A stretch of 64,000 bases of DNA, from positions 1 through 64,000 of the forward strand of contig JAAXKN010000027.1 of the NCBI GenBank assembly GCA_025612375.1. The letters run 5' to 3'. A model generated the notes under the pieces. It made no database searches. It was not told where the DNA came from and saw only the letters and a program-made list of their open reading frames with translations. Positions 16,842 through 26,811 of the stretch are shown one piece after another; the stretch's first letter is position 1; the number at the start of each line of letters is the position of its first letter. Source of the stretch: Ignavibacteria bacterium (GTDB taxonomy: Bacteria > Bacteroidota > Ignavibacteria > Ignavibacteriales > SURF-24). A program made the position numbers and the translations under genes.

Positions 16842-17228
16842 TTAAACTCTTCTTTTCTTAGGTGGACGACACCCGTTATGAGGTATCGGGGTAATGTCTT
16901 TTATAGAAATAATTTCAATACCCGCAGTATTTAAGGCACGAATAGCAGCTTCTCTACCGGCACCAGGACCTTTTACATAAACGTCAATCTTCCTTAAACC
17001 TAAGTCATATGCTTCTTTAGCTGCTGCTTCAGCGGAAACCTGAGCTGCATAGGGCGTATTTTTTCTGGATCCCTTAAAGCCGTTTTTACCCGCCGAAGAC
17101 CATGAAATAGTATTGCCATAGATATCAGTTAAAGTAACGATCACATTATTGAATGTAGCTTTAATGTGGGCAACACCTACCGCATCTACATGAACTCTTT
17201 TTTTAGTCTTTTTAACTACTTTAGCCAA
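16842..17228 (-). CDS. rpsK: 30S ribosomal protein S11
   Basis: The 128-residue platform protein has [32 protein letters not shown] and the end [11 protein letters not shown]. It lies 19 bases upstream of rpsD. Confidence 0.98.
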   Translation of the reverse strand: MAKVVKKTKKRVHVDAVGVAHIKATFNNVIVTLTDIYGNTISWSSAGKNGFKGSRKNTPYAAQVSAEAAAKEAYDLGLRKIDVYVKGPGAGREAAIRALNTAGIEIISIKDITPIPHNGCRPPKKRRV

Positions 17229-17254
17229 GTCTTATTTCTCCTTTTTTTCAAACA

Positions 17255-17638
17255 TTATTTCTTAGCTGGGGTTTTCTTCTTTCCTGCTACTGTTCTGCGC
17301 TTACCTTTCCTGGTTCTTGAATTCGTGCGCGTCCGCTGACCTCTAACAGGAAGACCTCTGCGGTGTCTTAAACCACGGTAAGATCCAATGTCCATCAAGC
17401 GTTTGATGTTCTGCTGAACTTCACTTTTCAATGCACCTTCAACCTTATAGTCGTTGGTCATAATTGATCTGATCTCAGCAACTTCTTCTTCTGTTAGATC
17501 ACCGATCTTCTTATCAGCATTTACTTTTGCTTTTTCTAAGATGGATAAAGCAGTATGCTGGCCTACACCGAAAATGTAAGTCAAGCCGATGTAGGCTTTT
17601 TTATTCTTTGGTAAATCGATACCTGCAATACGAGCCAA
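17255..17638 (-). CDS. rpsM: 30S ribosomal protein S13
   Basis: The start [20 protein letters not shown], the helix-two-turn-helix core and the basic tail ([18 protein letters not shown]) identify S13, a head protein that contacts tRNA and the large subunit. The length is 127 residues. Confidence 0.98.
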   Translation of the reverse strand: MARIAGIDLPKNKKAYIGLTYIFGVGQHTALSILEKAKVNADKKIGDLTEEEVAEIRSIMTNDYKVEGALKSEVQQNIKRLMDIGSYRGLRHRRGLPVRGQRTRTNSRTRKGKRRTVAGKKKTPAKK

Positions 17639-17661
17639 ACTCTAGCCTCCTAATTTTCTTT

Positions 17662-17775
17662 TTAACCTTGGCGCTGTTTGTGTTTCGGGTTCTTGCAAAT
17701 AACCCTAACGGTGCCTTTACGTTTTATGATTTTACAATTATCACATATTTTTTTAACTGATGCCCTAACCTTCAT
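17662..17775 (-). CDS. rpmJ: 50S ribosomal protein L36
   Basis: The translation begins [15 protein letters not shown] and has 37 residues. Cys11, Cys14, Cys27 and His32 form the usual zinc ribbon. GGAG lies 5 bases before the ATG. It sits in its standard place between infA and rpsM. Confidence 0.96.
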   Translation of the reverse strand: MKVRASVKKICDNCKIIKRKGTVRVICKNPKHKQRQG

Positions 17776-17785
17776 TATAGCTCCG

Positions 17786-18004
17786 CTATTTATATCTGTA
17801 AGTTATTCTTCCTTTATTCAGGTCGTACGGAGATAATTCTATAGCTACCTTATCCCCAACCAGAATTTTAATAAAGTGCATTCTCATTTTTCCTGAAATA
17901 TGTGCCAGTATTTCGTGCCCGTTATCAAGCTTAACTCTGAAATGGGCGTTTGGCAATGTTTCAGTAACAATACCGTCTACTTTTATAGGACCCTGTTTTG
18001 ACAT
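17786..18004 (-). CDS. infA: Translation initiation factor IF-1
   Basis: The 72-residue OB-fold protein starts [13 protein letters not shown] and ends GRITYRYK. The ATG at 18004 is preferred to an in-frame upstream start that would overlap map. IF-1 occupies the A site during initiation. It is 7 bases after map. Confidence 0.97.
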   Translation of the reverse strand: MSKQGPIKVDGIVTETLPNAHFRVKLDNGHEILAHISGKMRMHFIKILVGDKVAIELSPYDLNKGRITYRYK

Positions 18005-18011
18005 ATTTTTT

Positions 18012-18773
18012 TCAACAAACTGTAAGAATTTCTGGTTTACCGCCGTCAATAGCCACTGTGTGCTCAAAATGTGCCGATGGTGAGGCGTCATAAGTCAGAA
18101 TCGTCCATCCATCATCAGCCATCCTAACACTGTATTTTCCGTAATTGACCATTGGTTCAATTGCAATTGTCATTCCGTTTTTGAGCAGGGCTCCTGTTCC
18201 TCTTTTACCGAAATTCGGAATTGAAGGATCTTCATGCAGATACTTCCCTACTCCATGCCCGCACAGATCTCTTACAATAGAGAACCCGTTTTCTTCAACA
18301 TATTTCTGTACGGCAAAAGAAATATCGTGAATCCTGTTGCCTTCTACGGCCTGTTCAATTCCTTCGTATAAGGATTTTTCTGTTATATCCATTAGTCTCT
18401 GCTTCTCAGCAGAAATCTCTCCTACGGCTACGGTCAAAGCCGCATCTCCAAAATATCTGTTCTTTACGACACCGCAATCCAGAGAGATGATTTCACCTTC
18501 GTTAAGTACTCTGCCGCCCGGTATTCCGTGAACAACTTCATCGTCAACCGAGGCACAGATACATCCAGGAAACTTGAATGAGCCCGCCTGGGAATACCCC
18601 TTAAAAGCTGATTTCCCCCCCTGGCTCTGTATGTAATCATCGGCAATACGGTCTAGTTCCAAAGTTGTAATGCCGGGTTTTACATACCTTTTGAGAAGCT
18701 GCAGTGTTTCAGCAACAATTTTACAGCTCTCACGAATATAATCAATTTCCTTCTTAGTTTTTACATAAATCAC
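18012..18773 (-). CDS. map: Type I methionine aminopeptidase
   Basis: The enzyme removes the initiator methionine from new proteins. Metal ligands fall in [34 protein letters not shown] and TIAIEPMVN, with the last Glu in the C-terminal strand. The start is GTG. The length of 253 residues is normal. It sits between secY and infA, a common arrangement. Confidence 0.97.
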   Translation of the reverse strand: MIYVKTKKEIDYIRESCKIVAETLQLLKRYVKPGITTLELDRIADDYIQSQGGKSAFKGYSQAGSFKFPGCICASVDDEVVHGIPGGRVLNEGEIISLDCGVVKNRYFGDAALTVAVGEISAEKQRLMDITEKSLYEGIEQAVEGNRIHDISFAVQKYVEENGFSIVRDLCGHGVGKYLHEDPSIPNFGKRGTGALLKNGMTIAIEPMVNYGKYSVRMADDGWTILTYDASPSAHFEHTVAIDGGKPEILTVC

Positions 18774-18782
18774 AATAAACTC

Positions 18783-20117
18783 TCATCTTCTTCCCTTGAT
18801 CTTACCGCTCTTCATGAAACCGTCATAGTGTCTCATTAGCAGATGTGATTCTATCTGCTGTAAGGTATCAAGAGCTACACCAACGATAATCAGAAGGCTG
18901 GTTCCGCCAAAGAAAGATGAAAACTGTCCGGAAACTCCGAATCCTGAGATAAAAGCAGGCAATATAGCAACTATTGCAAGGAAAAAGCTTCCGGGCAAAG
19001 TAATCTTAGTTAATATATTATCAATAAAGTCTGATGTCTGTTTTCCGGGTCTGATACCAGGAATGAACCCGCCCTGTTTCTTCATTGTATCGGCAACGTC
19101 CTTAGGATTAAAAGCGATAGCCGTATAGAAATAGGTAAAGAAAATAATCATCAGAGCGTAAATTACAGAGTAAGTAGCAGAACGGTACTCAAAGTAATGT
19201 GCCAGGCTCTGCATAAATTCATTATTCGGGAAGAAAGAAAGTACAGTATTCGGAATAAACATGATTGACTGTGCAAATATTATAGGCATTACACCTGCAG
19301 TGTTAACCTTAAGCGGGATGTACTGTGTCACGCCGCCATAAACCTTTCTTCCAACAACTCTCTTTGCATACTGAACCGGAATTCTTCGCGTTCCCTGTGT
19401 TACCAGCACAACACCGGCAATAACAAGAACCATAAATGTAAGAATAACCAGCTCAATAATTAAATTTCTCTGTCCTGAATCAAGTAATCTGTATTCATCC
19501 AGGATTGCATACGGGAAACGATCGATAATACCGATAAAGATTATAAGAGAGATACCGTTTCCGATACCCTTATCTGTAATCTGCTCGCCCATCCACATCA
19601 TAAACATGGTGCCTGCAACAAGGAAGAAAATAGTGGAAACTGTAAAACCGATTCCTCTTACAGCATCAGGAACAATAGGAAGACCGTTATTGTTCAGATT
19701 CAGCAGGTGAATTGTTACGCCCCATGCCTGTAAGGCAGAGATTAAAACAGTTCCGTAACGTGTAAGCTGTGTGATTTTCTTTCTTCCGTCCTCACCTTCC
19801 TGCTGGAGTTTCTGGAAATAAGGAACTACAGCACCCATAAGCTGGATGATAATAGAGGATGAGATATAGGGCATAATTCCAAGAGCAAATATAGCAGCAT
19901 TATGGAATGCACCGCCCACGAACAGATCGTATAACCCGAAAAGATTGTCAGAAGTTCTGTTTGACATAGCATCTGCCAGAACTTTTGCGTCGATTCCGGG
20001 TAAAGTTACGTGTGCGCCAATACGCACGATAACAAGTAAGGCAAAGGTATATAAAAGCCTTTGCCTAAGCTCGTGAATCTTAAAGATATTTCTGAAGGTT
20101 TCTTGTATTTTTGCCAT
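18783..20117 (-). CDS. secY: Preprotein translocase channel subunit SecY
   Basis: The 444-residue protein has ten predicted membrane helices and family motifs near the start (YTFALLVIVRIGAHVTLPGI), plus PGIRPGKQT in the cytosolic loop region. It forms the Sec pore with SecE, encoded further upstream in the same block. Its ATG overlaps the rplO stop by one base (TAATG), which suggests translational coupling. Confidence 0.98.
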   Translation of the reverse strand: MAKIQETFRNIFKIHELRQRLLYTFALLVIVRIGAHVTLPGIDAKVLADAMSNRTSDNLFGLYDLFVGGAFHNAAIFALGIMPYISSSIIIQLMGAVVPYFQKLQQEGEDGRKKITQLTRYGTVLISALQAWGVTIHLLNLNNNGLPIVPDAVRGIGFTVSTIFFLVAGTMFMMWMGEQITDKGIGNGISLIIFIGIIDRFPYAILDEYRLLDSGQRNLIIELVILTFMVLVIAGVVLVTQGTRRIPVQYAKRVVGRKVYGGVTQYIPLKVNTAGVMPIIFAQSIMFIPNTVLSFFPNNEFMQSLAHYFEYRSATYSVIYALMIIFFTYFYTAIAFNPKDVADTMKKQGGFIPGIRPGKQTSDFIDNILTKITLPGSFFLAIVAILPAFISGFGVSGQFSSFFGGTSLLIIVGVALDTLQQIESHLLMRHYDGFMKSGKIKGRR

Positions 20118-20578
20118 TATTTTATAATTTTAATTGTTCCACCGGCAGCTTCAATCTTCTGTCTGGCTGATTCACTGCAGGCATAAGTCTCAACATTTAA
20201 TTTAGCTTTTAATTCGCCGTCTCCCAGGAGTTTGAAAGGAGCATTTGCATTTGAGATTAAACCTGATTTATAGAGTACAACCGAATTGACCAATCCGTCT
20301 GTAATTTTCTTATCGTCCACAAGTTTCTGAAGCCTGCTAACGTTAACGGCAATATATTGAATTTTAAAGATATTTGTAAAGCCGCGTTTTGGAATTCTTC
20401 TCTGTAAAGGCATCTGGCCACCTTCGAACCATGCCTTTTTATTTGCACCTGAACGTGACATCTGTCCGTTCATACCTTTTGTTGAAGTGCCGCCATGACC
20501 GCTGCCTTGACCGCGTCCAATTCTTTTTGTATTCTTTTTTGAACCTTTTGCGTACGTGAGATTACTTAAAATATCCAT
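20117..20578 (-). CDS. rplO: 50S ribosomal protein L15
   Basis: The glycine-rich basic N-terminus (KRIGRGQGSGHGGTSTKGMN) and a folded C-terminal half give a 153-residue L15. Its stop overlaps the secY start. Confidence 0.97.
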   Translation of the reverse strand: MDILSNLTYAKGSKKNTKRIGRGQGSGHGGTSTKGMNGQMSRSGANKKAWFEGGQMPLQRRIPKRGFTNIFKIQYIAVNVSRLQKLVDDKKITDGLVNSVVLYKSGLISNANAPFKLLGDGELKAKLNVETYACSESARQKIEAAGGTIKIIK

Positions 20579-20587
20579 TTATGTTCC

Positions 20588-20782
20588 TTAATCTTTTACT
20601 TCGACTTCTTCAATGCTTATTAAATGAGAAACCTTGTTTAACATGCCTCTTATCTGAGGAGTATCGTTATGGACAACTGTATAATTAGGTCTGCCTAATC
20701 CAAGGGCTTCAATTGTCAGTTTCTGCTTTTTATTTCTGTCGATCACACTTTTGGTTTGGGTAATTTTTAACTTTTTAGGCAT
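20588..20782 (-). CDS. rpmD: 50S ribosomal protein L30
   Basis: The 64-residue protein has LKITQTKSVIDR and ALGLGRPNYTVVHNDTPQIRG typical of L30. It sits between rpsE and rplO as usual. Confidence 0.96.
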   Translation of the reverse strand: MPKKLKITQTKSVIDRNKKQKLTIEALGLGRPNYTVVHNDTPQIRGMLNKVSHLISIEEVEVKD

Positions 20783-20799
20783 TGCAAATCTCGTCTCTC

Positions 20800-21306
20800 T
20801 TAAGATTTAAATAATTCTTGTGTTGTTATTCCTCTCTTGGAAGCCATTGTTCTGGCATCTGTCAGCTCAAGCAGACCGTTCAGTGTCGCTTTAACCAGGT
20901 TGTGAGGATTACTGGAGCCCAGAGATTTAGTAAGAATATCCTGAACACCTGCTGATTCCAGGACAGCACGAACGCCGCCGCCAGCAATAAGACCTGTTCC
21001 CGGAGAAGCTGGTTTCAATAAAACCTTACCGGCCCCATACTTACCCAGGATTTCATGAGGAACAGTGCCTTTAATGATAGACACCTTATAGACGTTTTTC
21101 TTTGCGTCGTCAATTCCTTTGGAGATAGCATCTGTTACTTCATTAGCTTTTCCGAGGCCAACCCCTACATGTCCCTGTCCGTCACCTACAACCACAATAG
21201 CGTTAAAGCTGAACCTTCTACCGCCTTTTACTACTTTGGCGACTCGGTTTATATAAACAACTTTTTCTTTGAGACCTTCAATTTCACTTACTTTTAAGTT
21301 CTTCAA
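20800..21306 (-). CDS. rpsE: 30S ribosomal protein S5
   Basis: S5 is recognised from [18 protein letters not shown] and the C-terminal [18 protein letters not shown] motif. The length is 168 residues. A tRNA-Gln gene lies 44 bases upstream, between it and rplR. Confidence 0.97.
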   Translation of the reverse strand: MKNLKVSEIEGLKEKVVYINRVAKVVKGGRRFSFNAIVVVGDGQGHVGVGLGKANEVTDAISKGIDDAKKNVYKVSIIKGTVPHEILGKYGAGKVLLKPASPGTGLIAGGGVRAVLESAGVQDILTKSLGSSNPHNLVKATLNGLLELTDARTMASKRGITTQELFKS

Positions 21307-21350
21307 TTTATTCTCCGTTTACTCATTGCTCAATTTAATTTCTGGTTTCC

Positions 21351-21424
21351 TGGCTGCCGGGAGAGGATTCGAACCTCTACAGACGCCTCCAAAGGGCGTT
21401 GTCCTGCCATTAGACGACCCGGCA
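21351..21424 (-). tRNA. tRNA-Gln (anticodon UUG), CCA encoded
   Basis: On the minus strand the acceptor TGCCGGG pairs with CCCGGCA and is followed by G and a genomically encoded CCA. The anticodon stem ACGCC/GGCGT holds loop CTTTGGA, giving UUG. The T arm GAGGTTCGAATCCTC is intact. The U1-A72 pair is typical of tRNA-Gln. It lies inside the spc cluster, 7 bases after the rplR stop. Confidence 0.96.
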
Positions 21425-21431
21425 ACTTTCA

Positions 21432-21797
21432 TTAAAATTTTAAGCCGCCTTCTCTTGCACCATCTGCAACAGCTTTTATTCTTCCGTGATAACGGTAGCC
21501 GTTACGGTCGAAGACAACAGATGTAATATTGTTTTCCAGAGCCTTCTTAGCAGCAATTTTTCCTACGACCTTGCTCATTCCAACTTTACCCTTAACGCTC
21601 TTAAGCTCTTCTAAGGCGTCTTTTGACTTGCTTGATGCCGATACGAGCGTGCGCCCTGTAACATCATCAATCAACTGCACATAAACCTGCGTAAGGCTTC
21701 TTGTGATTGTCATTCTGGGTCTTTCGGCAGTACCAGAAATATGTTTTCTAATTTTAATTTTAGAACGATATCTTGAATTTTTTTCTTTTGAACTCAT
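21432..21797 (-). CDS. rplR: 50S ribosomal protein L18
   Basis: The 121-residue protein has RYRSKIKIRKHISGTAERP and the end VVFDRNGYRYHGRIKAVADG. L18 binds 5S rRNA. Its transcript appears to continue directly into a tRNA-Gln gene. Confidence 0.97.
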   Translation of the reverse strand: MSSKEKNSRYRSKIKIRKHISGTAERPRMTITRSLTQVYVQLIDDVTGRTLVSASSKSKDALEELKSVKGKVGMSKVVGKIAAKKALENNITSVVFDRNGYRYHGRIKAVADGAREGGLKF

Positions 21798-21815
21798 TTT
21801 TCAGAATCTCCAATT

Positions 21816-22352
21816 CTACTTACCGGCAGTTTTGCCTGCTTTTCTTACAATTACTTCGTCAGAGTACTTAATTCCCTTACCTTTGTAAGGTTCTGGTTTT
21901 TTGAAGGACCTAATTTTAGCTGCGACCAGACCTACTAATTCTTTATCTATTCCGCTGATTTTAACCTGTGTTGGTGATGTTACCTCAAGAGTAATCTCGG
22001 CCGGCGGCATGAAATATATCGGATGTGAATATCCGAGGTTCATAAGGAGATTTTTCCCCTTTAATTCCGCCCTGTAACCAACGCCAACTATATCTAAAGT
22101 TTTAGTATATCCTTCCTGAACTCCGGTAACCATATTCTGTATCAGAGATCTAGTTAATCCGTGTAAAGCTCTGTTTTCCTTACTGTCATCAGGTCTAGTG
22201 ACTAAAACCTCATCCGTATTAGCTTCAATTTTCATGCTTGGATGAAAGGTCTTAACTAATTCACCTTTCTGGCCTTTTACTTTAAGAGTATTACCTGTTA
22301 CGTTAACAGTTACTCCTTTTAATGATACGGGCTTTTTACCTATACGTGACAC
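21816..22352 (-). CDS. rplF: 50S ribosomal protein L6
   Basis: L6 is identified by SRIGKKPVSLKGVTV and the end EPYKGKGIKYSDE. I start it at GTG (22352), where GGAG lies exactly 7 bases upstream. An in-frame TTG two codons earlier would sit too close to that site. Confidence 0.96.
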   Translation of the reverse strand: MSRIGKKPVSLKGVTVNVTGNTLKVKGQKGELVKTFHPSMKIEANTDEVLVTRPDDSKENRALHGLTRSLIQNMVTGVQEGYTKTLDIVGVGYRAELKGKNLLMNLGYSHPIYFMPPAEITLEVTSPTQVKISGIDKELVGLVAAKIRSFKKPEPYKGKGIKYSDEVIVRKAGKTAGK

Positions 22353-22373
22353 TGTCAAACTCCATACAATAAA

Positions 22374-22769
22374 TTACCAAATATGGCAGAGTACTTCCCC
22401 GCCAACTGCTTCCTTTTTAGCCTGTTTTTCCGTCATTAATCCTTTTGAAGTAGATATGACAGCAATACCAAGTCCATTTAACACTTTAGGCAGATTATCT
22501 TTTCCGGCATATATTCTTAAGCCTGGTGTGCTTACTCTCTTTAATCCTGAGATTGAAGGAGAGCCCTGAATATATTTAAGCTGAAGCTTCAGAAAGTTCT
22601 GCTTGTTGTCTTCAATTACTTCGTAACCTGTTATAAAGCTTTCATTTTTAAGAATTTCAGTTAAACTCCTCTTCATTGCTGAAGAAGGTATTTCAACAAA
22701 TTTCTTTTTTGCTTTTACAGCATTCCGAATTCTTGTTAAAAAATCTGCAATAGGATCCGTAACTGGCAT
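22374..22769 (-). CDS. rpsH: 30S ribosomal protein S8
   Basis: The start [17 protein letters not shown] and the end [20 protein letters not shown] are S8 hallmarks. The length is 131 residues. Confidence 0.97.
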   Translation of the reverse strand: MPVTDPIADFLTRIRNAVKAKKKFVEIPSSAMKRSLTEILKNESFITGYEVIEDNKQNFLKLQLKYIQGSPSISGLKRVSTPGLRIYAGKDNLPKVLNGLGIAVISTSKGLMTEKQAKKEAVGGEVLCHIW

Positions 22770-22787
22770 TTAATATTCTCCTAAATA

Positions 22788-23057
22788 TTACCAACTTGAC
22801 TTTTTAATTCCAGGAATTTCGCCGCGAAGAGCCATTTCTCTAAAGACCAAACGGGAAACTCCGAACTTTCTATAAACACCTCTTGCTCTTCCGGTCATCA
22901 AACACCTGTTGTGAAGCCTGATAGGGTTTGCGTTTTTTGGAAGTGCCTGTAAAGCATCATAATTTCCGCTTTCTTTCAATTCCTGTCTGATTTTCTTGTA
23001 CTTATCAACCATTTTTTGTCTTTTAGCTTCACGAGCCAGCAACGATTTTCTAGCCAT
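22788..23057 (-). CDS. rpsN: 30S ribosomal protein S14, zinc-free form
   Basis: The 89-residue S14 is the long form without the CxxC zinc motif ([19 protein letters not shown]). It contrasts with the zinc-binding S4 and L36 in the same block. Confidence 0.96.
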   Translation of the reverse strand: MARKSLLAREAKRQKMVDKYKKIRQELKESGNYDALQALPKNANPIRLHNRCLMTGRARGVYRKFGVSRLVFREMALRGEIPGIKKSSW

Positions 23058-23070
23058 CTAAAATTCCTTT

Positions 23071-23739
23071 TTACGATTGTTTAATTTCTTTTTTTCTAAA
23101 TGGAACACCAAAAGCAGTTAAAAGTTCATATGCTTCATTGTCTGTCTTGGCGCTTGTTACAAACGTAATGTCCATACCTAAAATTTTTGTAACCTTATCG
23201 GTGTTAATTTCAGGAAATATGATCTGTTCCTTAATACCAAGAGTATAGTTCCCGCGGCCATCAAATGACTTGTCGGGGATACCTCTGAAATCTCTAACGC
23301 GTGGTAAAGCTATTGAAATAAGACGGTCCAAAAATTCATACATCCTTTCACGTCTTAAAGTTACCATAACGCCAATCTTCACGCCTTCACGCAGCTTGAA
23401 GTTAGAGATGGATTTCTTGGCTTTTCTAACGCTTGCCTTCTGACCCGTGATGGTCTCCAGGTCCCTTGTAGCTTCATCAAGGTTCTTAGGATCCTGAACG
23501 GCAGAACCTACACCCATGTTAATAACGATTTTCTGGAGCTTTGGTATCTGCATTACGCTCTTGTAAGAGAATCTCTTCTGCAATTCAGGACCAATCTCTT
23601 TTTTATATTTTTCAGCCAACCTGGGTGTAACTTTTTCCTCTTTAGCAGGAGCCTCAGCTACGGCAGTATCCTTGCCGGCTTTTGCCCTGGGTTGTTCTTT
23701 TTTCGTTGTTTCAGTTTTCTGTGATTTCTTTTCAGCCAT
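23071..23739 (-). CDS. rplE: 50S ribosomal protein L5 with an N-terminal extension
   Basis: The L5 core starts near residue 40 ([19 protein letters not shown]) and contains [14 protein letters not shown]. About 40 extra residues of Lys/Ala/Glu-rich sequence precede it, giving 222 residues against about 180 usually. The start is placed at the ATG at 23739; an upstream TTG would add four residues. L5 binds 5S rRNA and contacts P-site tRNA. Confidence 0.95.
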   Translation of the reverse strand: MAEKKSQKTETTKKEQPRAKAGKDTAVAEAPAKEEKVTPRLAEKYKKEIGPELQKRFSYKSVMQIPKLQKIVINMGVGSAVQDPKNLDEATRDLETITGQKASVRKAKKSISNFKLREGVKIGVMVTLRRERMYEFLDRLISIALPRVRDFRGIPDKSFDGRGNYTLGIKEQIIFPEINTDKVTKILGMDITFVTSAKTDNEAYELLTAFGVPFRKKEIKQS

Positions 23740-23769
23740 AGTAATAATCAAACCTCTATAAATAAAGTA

Positions 23770-24096
23770 TTATGAAAGCATTTCACCACTGTGTCTGCTA
23801 ACTCTTATTCTTTTCTGTTTTCCAGTTTTTTCATCAATAATTATCTGTTTGCCAACTCTAGCCGGTTTATTTGCCTTCGGATCCATAATCATAACGTTTG
23901 AAGCATTGATTGGAGCTTCCTTCTCAACAATGCCTCCCTGAGGATTTCTCTGATTTGGTTTAGTGTGTCTTTTTCTGAGATTAACACCCTCAATAATAAC
24001 TCTATTCAGTTTTGGAAATACTTTCAGGACTTTACCGGTTTTACCTTTTGAGTTGCCTGAAATAACCACTACATTATCATTTTTATGTATTTTCAT
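23770..24096 (-). CDS. rplX: 50S ribosomal protein L24
   Basis: The KOW motif ([20 protein letters not shown]) and [18 protein letters not shown] identify L24, an assembly initiator of the large subunit. The length is 108 residues. Confidence 0.97.
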   Translation of the reverse strand: MKIHKNDNVVVISGNSKGKTGKVLKVFPKLNRVIIEGVNLRKRHTKPNQRNPQGGIVEKEAPINASNVMIMDPKANKPARVGKQIIIDEKTGKQKRIRVSRHSGEMLS

Positions 24097-24110
24097 TTTG
24101 AAATCCTGCT

Positions 24111-24479
24111 TTATAACACTTCTGGGGCTAAAGAAATAATTTTCATGAACTTCTTGTCTCTTAACTCTCTTGCAACGGGGCCGAAGATACGGGTTCCCTT
24201 GGGTTCATTCTGATTGTTAATCAGTACGGCAGCATTTTCATCAAACCTGATATAACTTCCGTCCTTACGTCTAACTTCCTTAGTAGTACGGACGACTACT
24301 GCTCTTGAAACCTCACCCTTTTTTACGGTTCCGCCTGGTATTGCTGTCTTTACGCTGACAACAATTGTATCTCCAACGCTTGCATATCTCCTGCTGCTTC
24401 CCCCAAGTACTCTGATGCACCTTACTTTTTTTGCGCCCGAGTTGTCAGCAACTACTAGATTTGTTTCTTCCTGAACCAT
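24111..24479 (-). CDS. rplN: 50S ribosomal protein L14
   Basis: The 122-residue L14 contains [19 protein letters not shown] and [16 protein letters not shown]. It is followed by a 57-base spacer with a small GC hairpin before it (toward rpsQ). Confidence 0.97.
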   Translation of the reverse strand: MVQEETNLVVADNSGAKKVRCIRVLGGSSRRYASVGDTIVVSVKTAIPGGTVKKGEVSRAVVVRTTKEVRRKDGSYIRFDENAAVLINNQNEPKGTRIFGPVARELRDKKFMKIISLAPEVL

Positions 24480-24501
24480 TTTGGTATTCTCCCTAAAACT
24501 T

Positions 24502-24517
24502 TCCCGTCAAGCCGGGA
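24502..24517 (-). other. Small GC hairpin between rpsQ and rplN
   Basis: TCCCG (24502-24506) and CGGGA (24513-24517) form a 5-bp stem with a 6-base loop in an unusually long spacer of this cluster. There is no T-run, so it is not a standard terminator. Confidence 0.4.
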
Positions 24518-24536
24518 TTTTTATAAATCTCAACTT

Positions 24537-24794
24537 TTACTTAGCTTTTTCAATAACTTCAACTAATCGCCATTTTTTCCGTAAGCTAAGAGGCCTTGTT
24601 TCCATAATTTTGACAAGATCACCAACTCCGCATTCATTCTTTTCGTCATGAGCCATTAGTTTTGTAGTTTTCTTGAAGTACTTCTTATAAAGGCTGTGTG
24701 CGACTTTGCGCTCTATAGCAACAATAATGCTTTTTTCCATTTTATTGCTGACTACATAACCAATTCTCGTTTTTCTTAATGGCCGTTGTTCCAT
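24537..24794 (-). CDS. rpsQ: 30S ribosomal protein S17
   Basis: The OB-fold protein of 85 residues has [20 protein letters not shown] and [17 protein letters not shown], typical of S17. Confidence 0.97.
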   Translation of the reverse strand: MEQRPLRKTRIGYVVSNKMEKSIIVAIERKVAHSLYKKYFKKTTKLMAHDEKNECGVGDLVKIMETRPLSLRKKWRLVEVIEKAK

Positions 24795-24814
24795 AATTTT
24801 ACAGCTCTCACTCC

Positions 24815-25033
24815 CTATTTATTTTCTTTCTGAACTTGTTGGCTATTTAATTCTCTCTGACGCAGAACTGTCTGCATTTTAGCAATATCTTTACGGATAA
24901 GCTTCAGCTTTGCTGTATTAGTAAGCTGCTTCAAAGCGTGCGAGAAATTTAAGTCCAGAAGGTCTTTTCTGTCTTCCTGGATTTTCTTTTTTATATCATC
25001 AGAAGTCATTTCTCTGATTTCATGAATTTTCAT
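24815..25033 (-). CDS. rpmC: 50S ribosomal protein L29
   Basis: The 72-residue helical-hairpin protein starts [13 protein letters not shown]. The ATG at 25033 matches family starts; an upstream TTG would add three residues. L29 lies next to the peptide exit tunnel. Confidence 0.95.
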   Translation of the reverse strand: MKIHEIREMTSDDIKKKIQEDRKDLLDLNFSHALKQLTNTAKLKLIRKDIAKMQTVLRQRELNSQQVQKENK

Positions 25034-25048
25034 CTTTATCAACCTTAA

Positions 25049-25468
25049 TTATTGTTCAAAATCAGGTCTGGTTACGACTTTAGTTTTAATTGGCAGCTTA
25101 TGTGAAGCTATCTTCAGGGCTTCAACTGCCAGTTCTTTCGGCACGCCGGCTACTTCAAATAACACTCTGCCCGGCTTTATAACTGCTACCCAGAATTCAG
25201 GAGCACCTTTACCTTTACCCATTCTTGTTTCAAGTGGCTTTTTAGTAACAGGCTTATCCGGGAAAATTCTGATCCAAACCTTACCATCCCTTTTCATTTT
25301 TCTGGAGATGGCAACTCGGCACGCTTCAATCTGGCGGCTGGTGATCCAGGCTGGTTCTAAAGACTTCAGGCCAAAATCTCCGAAAGAAACCGCACTGCCG
25401 CGGAAAGCCTTTCCGGTCATTCTTCCGCGCTGCGTCTTTCTATATTTAACTCTCTTCGGCATTAACAT
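25049..25468 (-). CDS. rplP: 50S ribosomal protein L16
   Basis: The start [19 protein letters not shown] and segments [17 protein letters not shown] and PIKTKVV identify L16, which supports the A-site tRNA. The length is 139 residues. Confidence 0.97.
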   Translation of the reverse strand: MLMPKRVKYRKTQRGRMTGKAFRGSAVSFGDFGLKSLEPAWITSRQIEACRVAISRKMKRDGKVWIRIFPDKPVTKKPLETRMGKGKGAPEFWVAVIKPGRVLFEVAGVPKELAVEALKIASHKLPIKTKVVTRPDFEQ

Positions 25469-25488
25469 AATAAAAAATCTCCTAAGAA

Positions 25489-26130
25489 TTACTCTGTTGC
25501 TCGTTTACCAAGAATTTCTCCACGGCAGATCCATACCTTTATACCGATAGAACCATAGATGGTCTGCGCGGTAGCCGTTGCATAGTCAATGTCGGCTCTT
25601 AAGGTATGCAATGGAATCCTTCCTTCTTTGTATTGTTCGGTTCTGGCCATTTCAGCACCGCCTAATCTGCCGGCGCACATGATTCTGATGCCTTCAGCAC
25701 CCATTCTCATAGCTGAGGTAATGGCACCCTTCATAGCGCGTCTGAAAGAAATTCTTCCTTCCAGCTGGGAAGCAATATTATCAGCTACCAGAAAAGCATC
25801 TAATTCAGGTCTTTTAATTTCTGTGATCTGTACTTTTACTTCTTTATCTGTAATCTGCTTTAATTCTTGCTCAAGTTGGGCAATTTCTTTCCCGCTTTTA
25901 CCTATAACCACGCCTGGTCTGGAAGTAAAAATTGTTAAGATTATGTTCTTAGAGGTTCTGTCAATTATTAACCTGGCAATACCTGCTTTTTTTAATCTCT
26001 TCCTGACGTACTGCCTTAACTGGGTATCTTCAACCAACTTGCCGGCATAACTCTTACTTTCGTACCAGTTGGATTCCCAACCTCTTATGATCCCTAATCT
26101 AAAGCCAATGGGGTTTGTTTTTTGTCCCAA
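25489..26130 (-). CDS. rpsC: 30S ribosomal protein S3
   Basis: The protein begins [18 protein letters not shown] and has a KH domain ([17 protein letters not shown]) and the S3 C-terminal domain ([20 protein letters not shown]). It forms part of the mRNA entry channel. The length is 213 residues. Confidence 0.97.
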   Translation of the reverse strand: MGQKTNPIGFRLGIIRGWESNWYESKSYAGKLVEDTQLRQYVRKRLKKAGIARLIIDRTSKNIILTIFTSRPGVVIGKSGKEIAQLEQELKQITDKEVKVQITEIKRPELDAFLVADNIASQLEGRISFRRAMKGAITSAMRMGAEGIRIMCAGRLGGAEMARTEQYKEGRIPLHTLRADIDYATATAQTIYGSIGIKVWICRGEILGKRATE

Positions 26131-26144
26131 AAGTCCTCCAAAAA

Positions 26145-26489
26145 TTACTCTTTAGTAGCAACTACTATTGTTAAATGATTTGATCTCTTTTTCATTCTAT
26201 AAGCTCTGCCCATTGGAGCAGGTAAAATCCTCTTCAATGCAGGGCCCTGATTCACATAAGCTTCCTTAATGAATACATCTGCCTGATCAATTTTTGCCTC
26301 TTCATTCTTGTTGAAGAGATTTGCAATTGCTGATCTTAAAACCTTCTCTGCATCCTTGGATGCATGTTTAGGATGGAAATGCAGGACTTCCATAGCCTTA
26401 GTGACAGAAACGCCACGAATCAGGTCAATAACCAGACGCATCTTTCTGGGAGATGAATTTATATATTTGTGTGTAGCTTTAGCTTCCAT
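26145..26489 (-). CDS. rplV: 50S ribosomal protein L22
   Basis: The 114-residue protein has [17 protein letters not shown] and the tunnel-loop segment [19 protein letters not shown]22 lines the exit tunnel near the macrolide site. Confidence 0.97.
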   Translation of the reverse strand: MEAKATHKYINSSPRKMRLVIDLIRGVSVTKAMEVLHFHPKHASKDAEKVLRSAIANLFNKNEEAKIDQADVFIKEAYVNQGPALKRILPAPMGRAYRMKKRSNHLTIVVATKE

Positions 26490-26516
26490 ACTAGCTGAAC
26501 CTCGACTCTTAAAAAA

Positions 26517-26804
26517 TTATTTTACTTTTGACGTTTTTTCGGCTTTTGTTCCAGGATGTCCCCTAAAGATTCTTGTAGGAGCAAATTCACCTAACTTATG
26601 CCCCACCATATTTTCTGAAATGTAAACCGGAATCATTTTGTTTCCATTGTGAACAGCTACCGTGTGCCCAACGAAATCAGGAGATATTGTGCTGGCTCTT
26701 GACCAGGTCTTTACAATTTTCTTCTGGTTGTTCTCATTCATCTGAGTAATTTTGTTGAGCAACTTAGCGCTGATAAAGGGTCCTTTTTTAACTGATCTTG
26801 GCAT
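26517..26804 (-). CDS. rpsS: 30S ribosomal protein S19
   Basis: S19 starts [19 protein letters not shown] and has 95 residues. The ATG at 26804 was chosen because longer reading upstream runs into rplB and has no family support. Confidence 0.97.
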   Translation of the reverse strand: MPRSVKKGPFISAKLLNKITQMNENNQKKIVKTWSRASTISPDFVGHTVAVHNGNKMIPVYISENMVGHKLGEFAPTRIFRGHPGTKAEKTSKVK

Positions 26805-26811
26805 TATTAAC

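Noticed and set aside
18005-18091. Longer infA start overlapping map
   Set aside because: IF-1 is 72 residues and begins at the ATG at 18004.
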